A stretch of DNA of 64,000 nucleotides from Stenotrophomonas sp. ESTM1D_MKCIP4_1 (GCF_003086895.1 NZ_CP026004.1:3802684-3866683); one strand, 5' to 3'. Positions 17,491-30,741 are shown, numbered from the stretch's first letter. Made by a program: numbers and translations. Notes: generated by a model not told the origin, from the letters alone.

Positions 17491-17883
17491 ATGCGCGCCC
17501 TGGCCCTGGCGATTGCGTTGACCCTGCCGGTGCCGGCGCTTGCCGGCAGCAGCACGGTGCAGACGATGAACTGGCAGCAGGATGGCGCGCGGCTGGCACT
17601 GCGTTCCACCGAAGGCCAGGTGGAGGTCGAGGCGGCCAGGCCCGAGGCCCGCTTCGGCGTGCGCCGCGGCGACCGCATCCTGCGCGTGGACGACACCCCG
17701 GTGCGGCAGATCGACCAGCTGGCCGCCGCGCTGGGTACGACCGGCAAGGCGCAGGCCTACCTGCTGCTGCGCCGCGACGGCCGCACCTTCAGCGTGCCGG
17801 TGGCGGTGGCTCCCTGGAAAGCGGTGCTGGTACCGCCCGCCCCGCCGCCACCACCACCACCGCCCCCGCCGCCGGGGCGCTGA
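17491..17883 (+). CDS. Small periplasmic PDZ-domain protein with polyproline tail
   Basis: A 130-residue protein. A signal peptide (residues 1-18, ending PALA) is followed by a short PDZ-like domain (residues about 35-100: RFGVRRGDRILRVDDTPVRQ is the carboxylate-binding-loop and helix region). The tail is almost pure proline (APPPPPPPPPPPGR). It starts one base after the second permease stop, so it belongs to the transporter operon. A small PDZ protein here could sense or tether a C-terminus in the periplasm for the MacB-like complex (inference). I know of no named homologue. Confidence 0.8.
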   Translation: MRALALAIALTLPVPALAGSSTVQTMNWQQDGARLALRSTEGQVEVEAARPEARFGVRRGDRILRVDDTPVRQIDQLAAALGTTGKAQAYLLLRRDGRTFSVPVAVAPWKAVLVPPAPPPPPPPPPPPGR

Positions 17884-17988
17884 AATTCCCCGGCTCCTGC
17901 GGGGCCACGGGTTTGGCTATGCTTGATGGGTAGCGCTTGCCGGTCCCGGCTCTCTCGGCGCTGCCCATCCCTTTCCCAGAACGCTTCC

Positions 17989-19335
17989 ATGCCCGCGATC
18001 CTGATCATCGACGACAACGCCAGCGTGGGCACCGCCCTGGACGTGCTGTTCTCCCTGCATGACATCGACACCCTGCAGGCGCAGAGCCCAGCCGAGGGCC
18101 TGGCGATGCTGGAAGCACATGCCGTCGACCTGGTCATCCAGGACATGAACTTCACCGAGGACACCACCTCCGGCGAGGAAGGCGAGGCCCTGTTCGCGCA
18201 GATCCGCGCGCGCCACCCGGACCTGCCGGTCATCCTGCTGACGGCGTGGACGCACCTCAGCAGCGCGGTGGATCTGGTCAAGGCCGGCGCCGCCGATTAC
18301 CTGGCCAAGCCCTGGGACGACCGCAAGCTGCTGACCACGGTCAACAACCTGCTGGAACTGTCCGAAGCCCGTCGCGAGCTGGACCAGCGGCGTGCGCGCG
18401 AGGCACGCCAGCGCCATGCGCTGGAAGAAAAGTACGCGCTGTGCGACGCGGTCTTTGCCGATCCCGCCAGCGAGCGTGTGATCGCCTTGGCCTGCCAGGT
18501 CGCCCGCTCGGAACTGCCCGTTCTCATCACCGGCCCCAACGGCGCAGGCAAGGAAAAGATCGCGCAGATCATCCAGGCCAATTCGCTGGTGGCCAAGGGT
18601 CCGTTCGTGGCGGTGAACTGCGGTGCCCTGCCCTCCGAACTGATCGAAGCCGAACTGTTCGGCGCTGAAGCTGGGGCCTATACCGGCGCCAACAAGGCGC
18701 GCGAGGGCAAGTTTGAAGCCGCCGATGGCGGCACGCTGTTCCTGGACGAGATCGGCAACCTGTCGCTGGGTGGGCAGATGAAACTGCTGCGCGTGCTGGA
18801 AACCGGTCGCTTCGAGCGCCTGGGTTCCAACCGCGAACGACAGGTCAAGGTGCGGGTGGTCAGCGCCACCAACGCCGACATACCGGCGATGATCCGCGAT
18901 GGCAGCTTCCGCGAAGATCTCTATTACCGCCTCAACACCGTGGAGTTGGTACTGCCGCCGTTGGCCGAACGCCCCGGCGACATCGTGCCGCTGGCCGAGC
19001 GCTTCCTCACCGCTGGCAAGCCGCTGTCCAGCGCTGCCACGGCGGCGCTGCAGCGCCACCCATGGCCGGGCAACGTGCGCGAGCTGCGCAATGTGATCCA
19101 GCGCGCCGAACTGCTGGCCAGCGGCAACCGCATCGAAGTGGCCGACCTGAACCTGCCGCGCGCCCCGGCCGCACCACGCCCCGCCGCCAGCGCCGGCAAC
19201 GACCCCGACCGTGCGCGCATCGAAGACGTGCTGGCCCGCAACCACGGCGTCATCGCCCAGGCGGCCGCCGAACTGGGCCTGAGCCGCCAGGCGCTGTACC
19301 GTCGCATGGACCGCCACGGTATTCCGCGCGAATGA
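17989..19335 (+). CDS. Sigma-54-dependent response regulator (NtrC family)
   Basis: A 448-residue activator. The N-terminal receiver domain has Asp52 (DLVIQDMNF) as phosphoacceptor and LAKPW as switch lysine region. A central AAA+ domain has a Walker A variant GPNGAGKE (182-189), the sigma-54 contact loop GAYTGA (229-234; the usual form is GAFTGA) and an R-finger region ERPGDIVPLAERF. A Fis-type helix-turn-helix ends the protein (AAELGLSRQALYRRMDRHG). It overlaps the kinase gene by ATGA. Together with the sigma-54 promoter and palindromic site upstream of the transporter genes this suggests that it activates its own operon. Confidence 0.95.
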   Translation: MPAILIIDDNASVGTALDVLFSLHDIDTLQAQSPAEGLAMLEAHAVDLVIQDMNFTEDTTSGEEGEALFAQIRARHPDLPVILLTAWTHLSSAVDLVKAGAADYLAKPWDDRKLLTTVNNLLELSEARRELDQRRAREARQRHALEEKYALCDAVFADPASERVIALACQVARSELPVLITGPNGAGKEKIAQIIQANSLVAKGPFVAVNCGALPSELIEAELFGAEAGAYTGANKAREGKFEAADGGTLFLDEIGNLSLGGQMKLLRVLETGRFERLGSNRERQVKVRVVSATNADIPAMIRDGSFREDLYYRLNTVELVLPPLAERPGDIVPLAERFLTAGKPLSSAATAALQRHPWPGNVRELRNVIQRAELLASGNRIEVADLNLPRAPAAPRPAASAGNDPDRARIEDVLARNHGVIAQAAAELGLSRQALYRRMDRHGIPRE

Positions 19336-20693
19336 AGCGACGCTCCTTCACCTTCCGCCTGTTCCTGCGCCTGCTGCCGGTGCTGGCGCTGGCCGCCGCG
19401 CTGCCGTGGCTGCTGGCCTATTGGATGAACCATGGCTGGTGGGTGACGGGCATTTCCACCGCCGTGCTGCTGGCGCTGATGTGGTGGTCGCTGCGCCGTG
19501 CCACTGCGCCAGTGCGTTCGCTGATGCGCGCCCTGGCCGGCACCACCAGCAGCTACCGCGATGGTGAATTCAACTTCGGCGTGTACTGGCCGGGCAACGA
19601 CGAACTGGGCGACCTGGTCGAGGCGCACCGTGAACTGGGCGATGTGCTGCGCGAGCAGCGCCAGGGCCTGGTGCAGCGCGAACTGCTGCTGGACACGATG
19701 GTGCAGAACACGCCGGTCGCCATGCTGCTCATCGCCGCCGGTGGCGATGGCATTTCGCGGGTGGTGTTTTCCAACCTGGCCGCACGCAAGCTGCTGCACG
19801 GCGGCTGGAAACTGGAAGGCCAGCGCATGGAAGATGTGCTGGAACAACTGCCGGTGGAACTGCGCGATGCCATCGCACGCGGCGGCGACAGTCTGTTCGC
19901 GGTGCGCGCGGAGGTGGAGGACGGCGTCGAGCCGGATGAAGACGACGAGCAGGTCTACCACCTGTCGCGGCGTGCCTTCCATCTGAACGGCCGCCCCCAC
20001 GACCTGCTGCTGGTGCGCCAGCTGACCGCCGAACTGCGCCGCCAGGAAGTGCAGACGTGGAAGAAGGTGATCCGCGTGATCAGCCACGAGTTGAACAATT
20101 CGTTGGCCCCCATTGCCTCACTGGCGCATTCCGGTGGCGAACTGGTCAAGCGCGAACGCTTCGACCGCCTGCCCGAGATCTTCAGTACCATCGAGGACCG
20201 CGCGCGCCATCTGGAAGGCTTCATCCGCGGCTACGCGCGCTTTGCCAAGCTGCCACAGCCGCAGCTGCAGACCGTGCACTGGGCGCCGTTCCTGTCCAGC
20301 CTGCGCCAGCAGATTCCCTTCCACATGGACCGCGAGCCGGATGAGACGATGAGCAGCCGCATCGACATCGCCCAGTTCGGCCAGGCACTGTTGAATCTGC
20401 TGAAGAACGCGCACGAAGCCTGCGCCGAAGCGGACCCGCCCAATGACGATGTGCAGGTGCAGCTGACCCGGCTGCCGCAGTGGCTGCGCCTGGATGTCCT
20501 GGACCGCGGCAAGGGCATGAACGAGCAGGTGCTGCAGAACGCGCTGATGCCGTTCTATTCCACCAAGCGCAACGGCACCGGGCTGGGCCTGGCGCTGACC
20601 CGCGAGATTGTCGAGGCGCATGGTGGACGCGTGTCACTGCAGAACCGTGGTGACGGCGGGTTGTGCGTGTCGATCCTGCTGCCGGTCAGCTGA
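19332..20693 (+). CDS. Sensor histidine kinase (NtrY-like), partner of the sigma-54 regulator
   Basis: A 453-residue membrane kinase. Two N-terminal helices (residues about 10-28 and 36-53) have only a very short periplasmic loop (MNHGWW). A HAMP-like segment (residues 55-110) and a PAS-like region (120-230) follow. The HisKA box is VISHELNNSLAPI with His252, and HATPase motifs N (NLLKNAHEA), G1 (DRGKGM) and G2 (GTGLGLALTREIVEAHGG) are present. With almost no periplasmic sensor, it probably senses the bilayer, the transporter or a cytosolic cue, as in intramembrane-sensing kinases linked to ABC transporters. Last gene of the operon; a 4-bp overlap couples it to the regulator. Confidence 0.93.
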   Translation: MKRRSFTFRLFLRLLPVLALAAALPWLLAYWMNHGWWVTGISTAVLLALMWWSLRRATAPVRSLMRALAGTTSSYRDGEFNFGVYWPGNDELGDLVEAHRELGDVLREQRQGLVQRELLLDTMVQNTPVAMLLIAAGGDGISRVVFSNLAARKLLHGGWKLEGQRMEDVLEQLPVELRDAIARGGDSLFAVRAEVEDGVEPDEDDEQVYHLSRRAFHLNGRPHDLLLVRQLTAELRRQEVQTWKKVIRVISHELNNSLAPIASLAHSGGELVKRERFDRLPEIFSTIEDRARHLEGFIRGYARFAKLPQPQLQTVHWAPFLSSLRQQIPFHMDREPDETMSSRIDIAQFGQALLNLLKNAHEACAEADPPNDDVQVQLTRLPQWLRLDVLDRGKGMNEQVLQNALMPFYSTKRNGTGLGLALTREIVEAHGGRVSLQNRGDGGLCVSILLPVS

Positions 20694-20706
20694 TGGGTGG
20701 GCTTAT

Positions 20707-20845
20707 CCACGCATGGCGTGGATCTACTGGACCGCGCCCACGCATGGCGTGGATCTACTGGACCGCGCCCACGCATGGCGTGGATCTACTGGACCGCGCC
20801 CACGCATGGCGTGGATCTACTGGACCGCGCCCACGCATGGCGTGG
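20707..20845. repeat. Tandem array of a SMAG-type palindrome (31-bp period, 5 copies)
   Basis: The 15-bp palindrome CCACGCATGGCGTGG occurs at 20707, 20738, 20769, 20800 and 20831, exactly 31 bp apart, with identical intervening sequence. Read on the minus strand each unit begins GTAGATCCACGCC, the GTAG-headed SMAG form. It lies between the convergent kinase and GNAT genes. There are no unique spacers, so it is not a CRISPR array. Confidence 0.9.
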
Positions 20846-20885
20846 AGGGCTTTCCCGGCCCGGTGCGGGCATCCACGTGCTGCCA

Positions 20886-21419
20886 CTACAGAGCCCGACG
20901 CATCGCCACGCGCAGGTGCATCGGAAAACCCAACGCGGCCTCCTCGGCCATCACCGCCTGCAACCCCGCACCCCACTGCCCGGGCTGCACCACGTCGAAG
21001 CCTTCGCTCGTATAGAAAGCCGCATTCCACGGCACATCCAACAGCGTGGTCAGCACGGCAGACGCAAAGCCGTCGGCGTGGGCCACGGCCAGTGCATTGC
21101 GCAGCAATGCGCGACCCAAGCCCTGCCGCGCATGGGCCGGATCCACGTCCATCTGCAGCACATGGAACGCGCTGTCCAGCTGCCCGGCCAGCAGATAACC
21201 GGCGACGGTACCGGCAACCTCGACGACCCACAGCTGTCCACGCTGCAGTCCTGCATGCAGGGTTGGCAGGTCCAATCCATGCGCGGCGAACACCGTGTAG
21301 GCCGGGTGGCCCTTCAGCCGCTCGCCCGCGCGTCGCTCGATGCCGGGCAGCAGGCCCAGATCATCGACGCGCGCCAGCCTCGGCTCAGGACTTTTTGACC
21401 GGCCGCTTCCAGCCATCAA
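20886..21419 (-). CDS. GNAT family N-acetyltransferase
   Basis: A 177-residue protein with the GNAT fold: an [15 protein letters not shown] strand, the acetyl-CoA loop in [21 protein letters not shown] (motif A, Q-x-x-G-x-G/A variant ARQGLG) and a C-terminal [10 protein letters not shown] segment. It acetylates an amine or other acceptor that cannot be inferred. The start at 21419 overlaps the end of glmU by 35 bp on the same strand; no later good start preserves the first strand. It may therefore be translated by coupling from the glmU message. Confidence 0.88.
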   Translation of the reverse strand: MMAGSGRSKSPEPRLARVDDLGLLPGIERRAGERLKGHPAYTVFAAHGLDLPTLHAGLQRGQLWVVEVAGTVAGYLLAGQLDSAFHVLQMDVDPAHARQGLGRALLRNALAVAHADGFASAVLTTLLDVPWNAAFYTSEGFDVVQPGQWGAGLQAVMAEEAALGFPMHLRVAMRRAL

Positions 21420-22752
21420 TGGTTTCCTGCCGCGCGCGGCCCAGGGTCAACTTGCCGTCCGGCGCGTTGCGGGTGATGACCGAACCGGCGGCGATGGTCG
21501 CGCCTTCGCCAATCGTCACCGGTGCCACCAGCGCGCTGTTGGAGCCGATGAAGGCATGGTCACCGATGGTGGTGGTCGACTTGTTCACGCCGTCGTAGTT
21601 GCAGGTAATCGTGCCGGCTCCAATGTTCACCTTGCTGCCGATGACCGCATCGCCCAGGTAGGTGAGGTGATTGGCCTTGCTGCCCACGCCCAACGTGACC
21701 TTCTTGGTTTCCACGAAGTTGCCCACGTGCACGCCATCGGCCAGCACGGTGCCGGGGCGCAGGCGTGCGAACGGGCCGATCTGCGCGGCACCTTCGGTCA
21801 CCACGCCTTCCAGATCGCAGTGCGCACGCACTTCGGTGCCCGGCCCCAGGCGGACATCCTTCAAGCGGGTGAACGGGCCCACGGTCACGCCATCGGCCAG
21901 GTCCACCTTGCCTTCAAGAATCACATCGACATCGATCAGCACATCGCTGCCGACCGTAACCTCGCCGCGGATGTCCAACCGCGCCGGATCGAGCACGCGT
22001 GCGCCCTGCGCGCACAGGGCACGCACGGCACGGCGCTGCCAGGCGCGTTCCAGCTGCGAGAGCTGCCACGGATCGTTCGCGCCTTCGGCTTCCTGCGCAT
22101 CGGACACCAGCGCCATTTCAGCGGGGGTGTATTCGTGCGCGGCGAAGGCGAACACGTCGGTGAGGTAGTACTCGCCCTGCGCGTTGCTGTTGGACAGCTG
22201 CGAAAGCCAGCGGCGCAGCGCGGTCGATTCGGCGGCGATGATGCCGGTGTTGATGGTGCGCACGCGCAGCTGGTCGTCGTTGGCGTCCTTCTGCTCGACG
22301 ATGGAGCCGACGCGGCCTTCGGCATCGCGCAGCACGCGGCCGTAGCCGGTCGGGTCTTCGACGTCGGCCACCAGCACCGCCAGCCGGCCCGGCTGGGCCA
22401 GCAGGTGGCGCAGGGTGTCGGCACGGATGAGCGGCACGTCGCCATACAGCACCAGCACCTGCGCCGCATCGGGCACGTCCGGCATGGCCTGGGCCACGGC
22501 ATGGCCGGTACCCAGCTGCTGCGCCTGTTCGGCCCACAACAGATCGGGCTGGCCGGCGAAGTGCTGGCGGACCGCTTCCCCGCCGTGCCCGTACACCACA
22601 TGGATGGCGGCCGGCTGCAGCTCGCGGGCGGCGGCGATCACATGGGCCAGCATGGGCTGGCCGGCAATCGGCTGCAGCACCTTCGGCAGCACGGATTTCA
22701 TGCGCTTGCCAGCGCCGGCGGCGAGGATGATGACGTGCAGGGCTTGGGTCAT
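21385..22752 (-). CDS. glmU: Bifunctional UDP-GlcNAc pyrophosphorylase / GlcN-1-P acetyltransferase
   Basis: A 455-residue bifunctional enzyme, the usual length. The N-terminal nucleotidyltransferase domain starts [18 protein letters not shown] with the GxGxRM-type loop and [14 protein letters not shown] linker and a C-terminal left-handed beta-helix with hexapeptide repeats ([43 protein letters not shown]) carry the acetyltransferase site. It makes UDP-GlcNAc from GlcN-1-P, acetyl-CoA and UTP in the cytoplasm, the pathway fed by glmS. It lies downstream of atpC on the same strand, as in pseudomonads, but here with a divergent gtrA and a repeat block between. Confidence 0.98.
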   Translation of the reverse strand: MTQALHVIILAAGAGKRMKSVLPKVLQPIAGQPMLAHVIAAARELQPAAIHVVYGHGGEAVRQHFAGQPDLLWAEQAQQLGTGHAVAQAMPDVPDAAQVLVLYGDVPLIRADTLRHLLAQPGRLAVLVADVEDPTGYGRVLRDAEGRVGSIVEQKDANDDQLRVRTINTGIIAAESTALRRWLSQLSNSNAQGEYYLTDVFAFAAHEYTPAEMALVSDAQEAEGANDPWQLSQLERAWQRRAVRALCAQGARVLDPARLDIRGEVTVGSDVLIDVDVILEGKVDLADGVTVGPFTRLKDVRLGPGTEVRAHCDLEGVVTEGAAQIGPFARLRPGTVLADGVHVGNFVETKKVTLGVGSKANHLTYLGDAVIGSKVNIGAGTITCNYDGVNKSTTTIGDHAFIGSNSALVAPVTIGEGATIAAGSVITRNAPDGKLTLGRARQETIDGWKRPVKKS

Positions 22753-22833
22753 GGGCAGCGGTCCGTGGTTCGTTGCCGGTGATTCTAGAGCGTCGGCCGT
22801 TAACATGGCGGCCTGCCCGCCACGATCTCCACC

Positions 22834-23220
22834 ATGAGCCTGCTCCGCCAGGGAAGCGCCTACATCATCATCGGCCTGCTGCAGCTGCTGCTGGACTGGC
22901 TGGTGTTCGTCGCCCTCACGGCGGCAGGTGTGCCGGTGGCGCCGGGCAACATCGCCGGGCGCGTGGCCGGCATGCTGCTGGGCTTCTGGTTGAACGGGCG
23001 GATCACCTTTGCCGATGCGCAGGGCCAGCAGCGCCTGGGCTGGCGGCGCTTTGCCCGGTTCCTGCCGCTGTGGCTGCTGCTGACGGCGGCCAGCACGCTG
23101 CTGGTCTCCACCGCCCATCATGCGCTGGGCCTGCAGTACGCGTGGCTGGCCAAGCCGCTGGTGGAAGGCGGGCTGGCGTGCGTGTCGTTCGTGCTGCTGC
23201 GTTACGTGGTGTATCGCTGA
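22834..23220 (+). CDS. GtrA-family membrane protein
   Basis: A 128-residue protein with four predicted membrane helices (residues about 8-28, 34-54, 70-92, 103-125) and the GtrA signature [10 protein letters not shown] after helix 2. GtrA proteins are thought to help move polyprenyl-linked sugars (such as bactoprenol-glucose) across the inner membrane for surface polysaccharide modification. No glycosyltransferase gene is adjacent. It is transcribed opposite to glmU and atpC, inserted between them. Confidence 0.9.
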   Translation: MSLLRQGSAYIIIGLLQLLLDWLVFVALTAAGVPVAPGNIAGRVAGMLLGFWLNGRITFADAQGQQRLGWRRFARFLPLWLLLTAASTLLVSTAHHALGLQYAWLAKPLVEGGLACVSFVLLRYVVYR

Positions 23221-23227
23221 GGGACGG

Positions 23228-23314
23228 GTAGAGTCGACCGTTGGTCGACTGTTCTTCCGGGGTGCCGCGGAAAACCCGCGCTCCGCGCGATAGTCGACCA
23301 ACGGTCGACTCTAC
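23228..23314. repeat. SMAG-type inverted pair
   Basis: GTAGAGTCGACCGTTGGTCGACT at the left end and its reverse complement at the right end (finishing CTCTAC) enclose a GC-rich hairpin. GTAG and CTAC form the termini, as expected for SMAG dimers. It follows the gtrA stop by seven bases and may terminate its transcript. Confidence 0.85.
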
Positions 23315-23327
23315 CCCGTCGGTTCTT

Positions 23328-23432
23328 CCCGTACGTTTTTTTCCCGTACGTTTTTTTCCCGTACGTTTTTTTCCCGTACGTTTTTTTCCCGTACGTTTTT
23401 TTCCCGTACGGTTTTTTCCCGTACGGTTTTTC
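23328..23432. repeat. 15-bp tandem repeat (seven copies)
   Basis: CCCGTACG recurs at 23328, 23343, 23358, 23373, 23388, 23403 and 23418, separated by runs of six or seven T. The 15-bp unit keeps a constant reading frame (FFPVR on the plus strand), but no start, ribosome site or family supports a gene. It lies between gtrA and the atp operon terminator. Degenerate copies follow to about 23450. Confidence 0.9.
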
Positions 23433-23537
23433 CGGTCGGTTTTTCCCCGTCGTACTTTGCCCGGTCGATGTGTCGCGCCGTTGGATTTACCCCGCCGGTA
23501 ACGCGCCAGCCCATTCCAGCGCCGGCGGCTCAAACAA

Positions 23538-23562
23538 AAACGCCGGCACTAGGCCGGCGTTT
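23538..23562 (-). terminator. Intrinsic terminator of the atp operon
   Basis: A 10-bp stem (AAACGCCGGC / GCCGGCGTTT) with a 5-nt loop is followed on the minus strand by TTTTTGTTTG. It lies 20 bp after the atpC stop. Confidence 0.9.
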
Positions 23563-23582
23563 CTGCGGGTGTGGCGCGAACC

Positions 23583-24005
23583 TCAGTGCTTGAGGGTCTT
23601 GCGCAGGCGCTCCAGCGCCTGCAGCTGCACCACGGCTTCGGCCAGCTTCTGCTGGGCCTCGGCAATTTCCATGGCTTCACCGCGGTTGGCCAGGATGCGC
23701 TCGGCTTCTTCCTTGGCCTTGCGGACCGAGGCTTCGTCGATGTCCTGCGCGCGGATCGCGGTGTCGGCCAGCACGGTCACCACCTGCGGCTGCACTTCCA
23801 GAATGCCGCCGGAAATGGCGAAATCCAGCTGCTCGCCGTTGGGCGTGGTGACCACGACCTTGCCGGGCTTGAGTCGGGTGATCAGCGGGGCGTGCTTGGG
23901 CGCAATGCCCAGCTCGCCCAGCTCACCGGTCGCCACGACCAGGGTCGCTTCGCCACGGAAGATTTCCTGTTCAGCGCTGACGATGTCGCAACGAATGGTG
24001 CTCAT
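23583..24005 (-). CDS. atpC: ATP synthase epsilon subunit
   Basis: A 140-residue F1 epsilon subunit. The N-terminal beta-sandwich has [15 protein letters not shown] and [18 protein letters not shown], and the C-terminal two-helix domain (residues about 88-138) has the inhibitory helix-turn-helix. It couples gamma rotation to the c-ring and restrains ATP hydrolysis. Last gene of the operon; its start lies 2 bp after the atpD stop. Confidence 0.98.
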   Translation of the reverse strand: MSTIRCDIVSAEQEIFRGEATLVVATGELGELGIAPKHAPLITRLKPGKVVVTTPNGEQLDFAISGGILEVQPQVVTVLADTAIRAQDIDEASVRKAKEEAERILANRGEAMEIAEAQQKLAEAVVQLQALERLRKTLKH

Positions 24006-24007
24006 GA

Positions 24008-26315
<2,308 letters not shown>

Positions 26316-26394
26316 CTTTGATTCCCGTAGAGCGGGGCCGTTGCCCCGCTGCATTCAACGGTGCAGCGGGGCCAGGCCCCGCCACACGTCCGTC

Positions 26395-27942
<1,548 letters not shown>

Positions 27943-27986
27943 CGTCAAGTCCTAGTGCCGGCAGCGGGGCCGGACGTTAAATGAAT

Positions 27987-28514
27987 TCAGTTAGCGAGCG
28001 CGGTCTGCAGACGGGCCAGCTTGCCCTTCAGCGAACCATCGATGACCACGTCGCCGGCGTCGATGACGGCACCGCCGATCAGCGAGGCATCGACCGCGGT
28101 GGTCACTTCGACCTCGCGGTTGAAGCGCTTGCGCAGTGCGACCTTGATCGCGTCCAGCTCACCGGCCGACAGTTCGGCCGCCGAGGTCACCGTGGCCTTG
28201 ACCACGTGCTCGGCTTCGGCGCGCAGGGCGTCGAACATGCCTGCGATTTCCGGCAGCAGCGGCAGACGATGCGATTCGGCCAGCACGGCGAGGAAACGTG
28301 CGTAGGTTTCACCGTGGGCTTCCGGCGCCAGCAGTGCGACAGCGTCGTCGCGACCCAGCTCCGGGTTGGCGAGCAGGGCCGCCACGCGCGGATCGGCGGC
28401 GACGTGGGCGGAGAACGCCAGGGCGTCCGACCACGGCGCGAACGTGCCTTCGTCGCGCGCGGTCGCGAAGGCGGCGCGGGCGTACGGGCGGGCAAGCGTG
28501 AGGGCCTGGCTCAT
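27987..28514 (-). CDS. atpH: ATP synthase delta subunit
   Basis: A 175-residue peripheral-stalk subunit, typical in length. It starts [16 protein letters not shown], the conserved RPYA(R/K)A(A/V) segment of OSCP/delta, and ends with the C-terminal domain [30 protein letters not shown], equivalent to the GGx2I(R/D)xGDxxxDxS motif. It holds the alpha/beta ring to subunit b. Its start lies 2 bp from the atpF stop. Confidence 0.98.
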   Translation of the reverse strand: MSQALTLARPYARAAFATARDEGTFAPWSDALAFSAHVAADPRVAALLANPELGRDDAVALLAPEAHGETYARFLAVLAESHRLPLLPEIAGMFDALRAEAEHVVKATVTSAAELSAGELDAIKVALRKRFNREVEVTTAVDASLIGGAVIDAGDVVIDGSLKGKLARLQTALAN

Positions 28515-28516
28515 CC

Positions 28517-28987
28517 TTAGATCTCCGAGGCCAGCTCGTCGAGCAGCGCCTTGTGGGCGTTGGCGTCGATTTCGCGCTTGAGCAGCTTTTCGGCACCGGT
28601 CACGGCCAGCGCGGACACCTGCTTGCGCAGATCTTCACGGGCACGGTTGGCGGCGGCGTCGATTTCAGCCTGGGCCAGTTCCTTCTGACGGGTGGCTTCG
28701 GTGATCGCTTCGTTACGGGCAGCATCAACGATCTGGTTGGCGCGCGCGTGGGCCTGGTCGATGATCTCGTTGGCCTTGGTGCGTGCTTCTTTCAGCGCTT
28801 CGTTGACCTTCTCCTGCGCCTGGGCCAGATCTTTCTGGCTGCGGTCGGCAGCAGCGAGGCCTTCAGCGATCTTCTGCTGGCGCTCTTCGATCGCGTTCAT
28901 CAGCGGCGGCCAGATCTTGGTCGCGATGATCCAGATCAGACCAGCGAAGGCGAGCGCCTGCGCAAGAAGGGTGAAATTGATATTCAT
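28517..28987 (-). CDS. atpF: ATP synthase subunit b
   Basis: A 156-residue stator subunit with one N-terminal membrane helix ([21 protein letters not shown]) and a long charged right-handed coiled coil (residues about 30-156, rich in A/E/K/R). It starts [14 protein letters not shown], the usual form in gammaproteobacteria. Two copies link subunit a in the membrane to delta on top of F1. Confidence 0.98.
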   Translation of the reverse strand: MNINFTLLAQALAFAGLIWIIATKIWPPLMNAIEERQQKIAEGLAAADRSQKDLAQAQEKVNEALKEARTKANEIIDQAHARANQIVDAARNEAITEATRQKELAQAEIDAAANRAREDLRKQVSALAVTGAEKLLKREIDANAHKALLDELASEI

Positions 28988-29093
28988 GGTTAGCTCGATC
29001 GCTGGTTTCGGGGTGGACGCGCCGCCGTAGCGGCGCATCCGGCCTTCATCCGAAACCGGGTGCATCAGCACCCGGTCGTCTCAAACCGCTGTA

Positions 29094-29414
<321 letters not shown>

Positions 29415-29472
29415 CTAAGTTGCTAAGGGTGATGAAACGGATGAAGGTTGAAACGCGTTGAAGCTTGGAACT

Positions 29473-30273
29473 TTAGTGAGCGTCTTCCGACAGGCTCAGG
29501 TACACGATCGACAGCATCATGAAGATGAAGGCCTGCAGCGGGATCACCAGCAGGTGGAACAGCATCCAGCCCAGACCGAATGCACCACCGGCAATGGCAC
29601 CGAAGAAACCGGCACCACCCAGCACCCAGATCAGCAGGAACACGATTTCGCCGCCGAACATGTTGCCGAACAGTCGCATCGCCAGCGAGATCGGCTTGCT
29701 CAGCCACTCGACGATGTTGAGGATCAGGTTGAACGGCATCATCCACTTGCCGAACGGCGCCGTCAGGAATTCCTTGATGAAACCGCCCAGACCCTTCGCA
29801 CGCAGGGCGAAGAACAGCATCAGGAAGAACACGCTGAAGGCCATGCCCAAGGTGGCGTTGACGTCAGCGGTCGGCACCGGCTTCCAGTAGTGGATACCGG
29901 CCATCTCCAGCGGCTTGGCGATGAAATCGGCCGGGATCATCTTCAGCAGATTCATCAGCAGAATCCAGAAGAAGATGGTGATGGCGATCGGCGTGACCAG
30001 CTTGCTCTTGCCGTGGTAGGTGTCCTTGGCCTGGCGGTCAACGAACTCCAGGCAGATTTCCACGAAGGCCTGCCACTTGCCCGGCACACCGGCGGTGGCC
30101 TTGCGGGTACCCATCCAGAACGCGACCACGATCACCAGGCCCATCAGGACGGCGGTGAGGAAGGTATCGACGTGGATGTGCCAGAACATCCCTTCGCCGT
30201 TGCCGACCGGTGCGGTCAGGTTCTGCAGGTGATGCTGGATGTAGCTGGTAGGGGTTAGAGCCTCGCCCGCCAT
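29473..30273 (-). CDS. atpB: ATP synthase subunit a
   Basis: A 266-residue membrane subunit with five or six helices. The functional motif LSKPISLAMRLFGNMFGGEI contains the essential Arg, and the C-terminal LLVIPLQAFIFMMLSIVYLSL helix is canonical. It forms the two proton half-channels against the c-ring. It precedes atpE and follows atpI in the operon. Confidence 0.98.
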   Translation of the reverse strand: MAGEALTPTSYIQHHLQNLTAPVGNGEGMFWHIHVDTFLTAVLMGLVIVVAFWMGTRKATAGVPGKWQAFVEICLEFVDRQAKDTYHGKSKLVTPIAITIFFWILLMNLLKMIPADFIAKPLEMAGIHYWKPVPTADVNATLGMAFSVFFLMLFFALRAKGLGGFIKEFLTAPFGKWMMPFNLILNIVEWLSKPISLAMRLFGNMFGGEIVFLLIWVLGGAGFFGAIAGGAFGLGWMLFHLLVIPLQAFIFMMLSIVYLSLSEDAH

Positions 30274-30303
30274 GTGTCCGGAACCTTAGTTAATTGAATT
30301 CTG

Positions 30304-30684
30304 TCAACGCCTGGCCAGAGCCAGGACCTGGAACATCAAACCGACGGCGATACCGGCCAACAGCGCCAATGCAGGCAGCTTGAAGACCAGGAAACCCGCC
30401 AGCAGGACGCCGAAAACCACTGCCCACTTCGCCACCACGGCAATGATCAGGCGAGCCATCGCCGAACCTGCCGCGACCGCGCCCCCGCTCAGTGCCATCC
30501 GCGCCGCCACCCATCCCCCTGCCGAGACCGCCACGCCGGACAGCAGCGCACCCAGTGCGGCTTTCTGCCCTGCCAGCAGCAGGAATGCCAGAGCCAGGAC
30601 AGCCACTGCAACAAGCGGATAGACCGCGGCGCGCAGCATCAGTCGCCGACCCGCTTCAACGGAGTTCAGCACAGGATGTCCCAC
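30304..30684 (-). CDS. atpI: ATP synthase subunit I (AtpI)
   Basis: A 126-residue, four-helix membrane protein at the head of the atp operon, matching the position and size of AtpI, which assists c-ring assembly or Mg2+ supply. The helices are at residues about 17-36, 40-62, 74-98 and 101-122. The start is uncertain: a GTG at 30684 is used, while Met16 (30639) would still include all four helices; neither has a strong ribosome site. Only the gene position and the profile identify it. Confidence 0.85.
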   Translation of the reverse strand: MGHPVLNSVEAGRRLMLRAAVYPLVAVAVLALAFLLLAGQKAALGALLSGVAVSAGGWVAARMALSGGAVAAGSAMARLIIAVVAKWAVVFGVLLAGFLVFKLPALALLAGIAVGLMFQVLALARR

Positions 30685-30741
30685 ATGGTTCTGGTGAAGG
30701 GCGGAGGCGCTTACAGCGTGCGTGCCTCATCGAGCCGCCAA

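Noticed and set aside
20707..20845. Possible CRISPR array from regular 31-bp repeats
   Set aside because: The whole 31-bp period is identical, with no unique spacers and no cas genes; it is a tandem SMAG palindrome.
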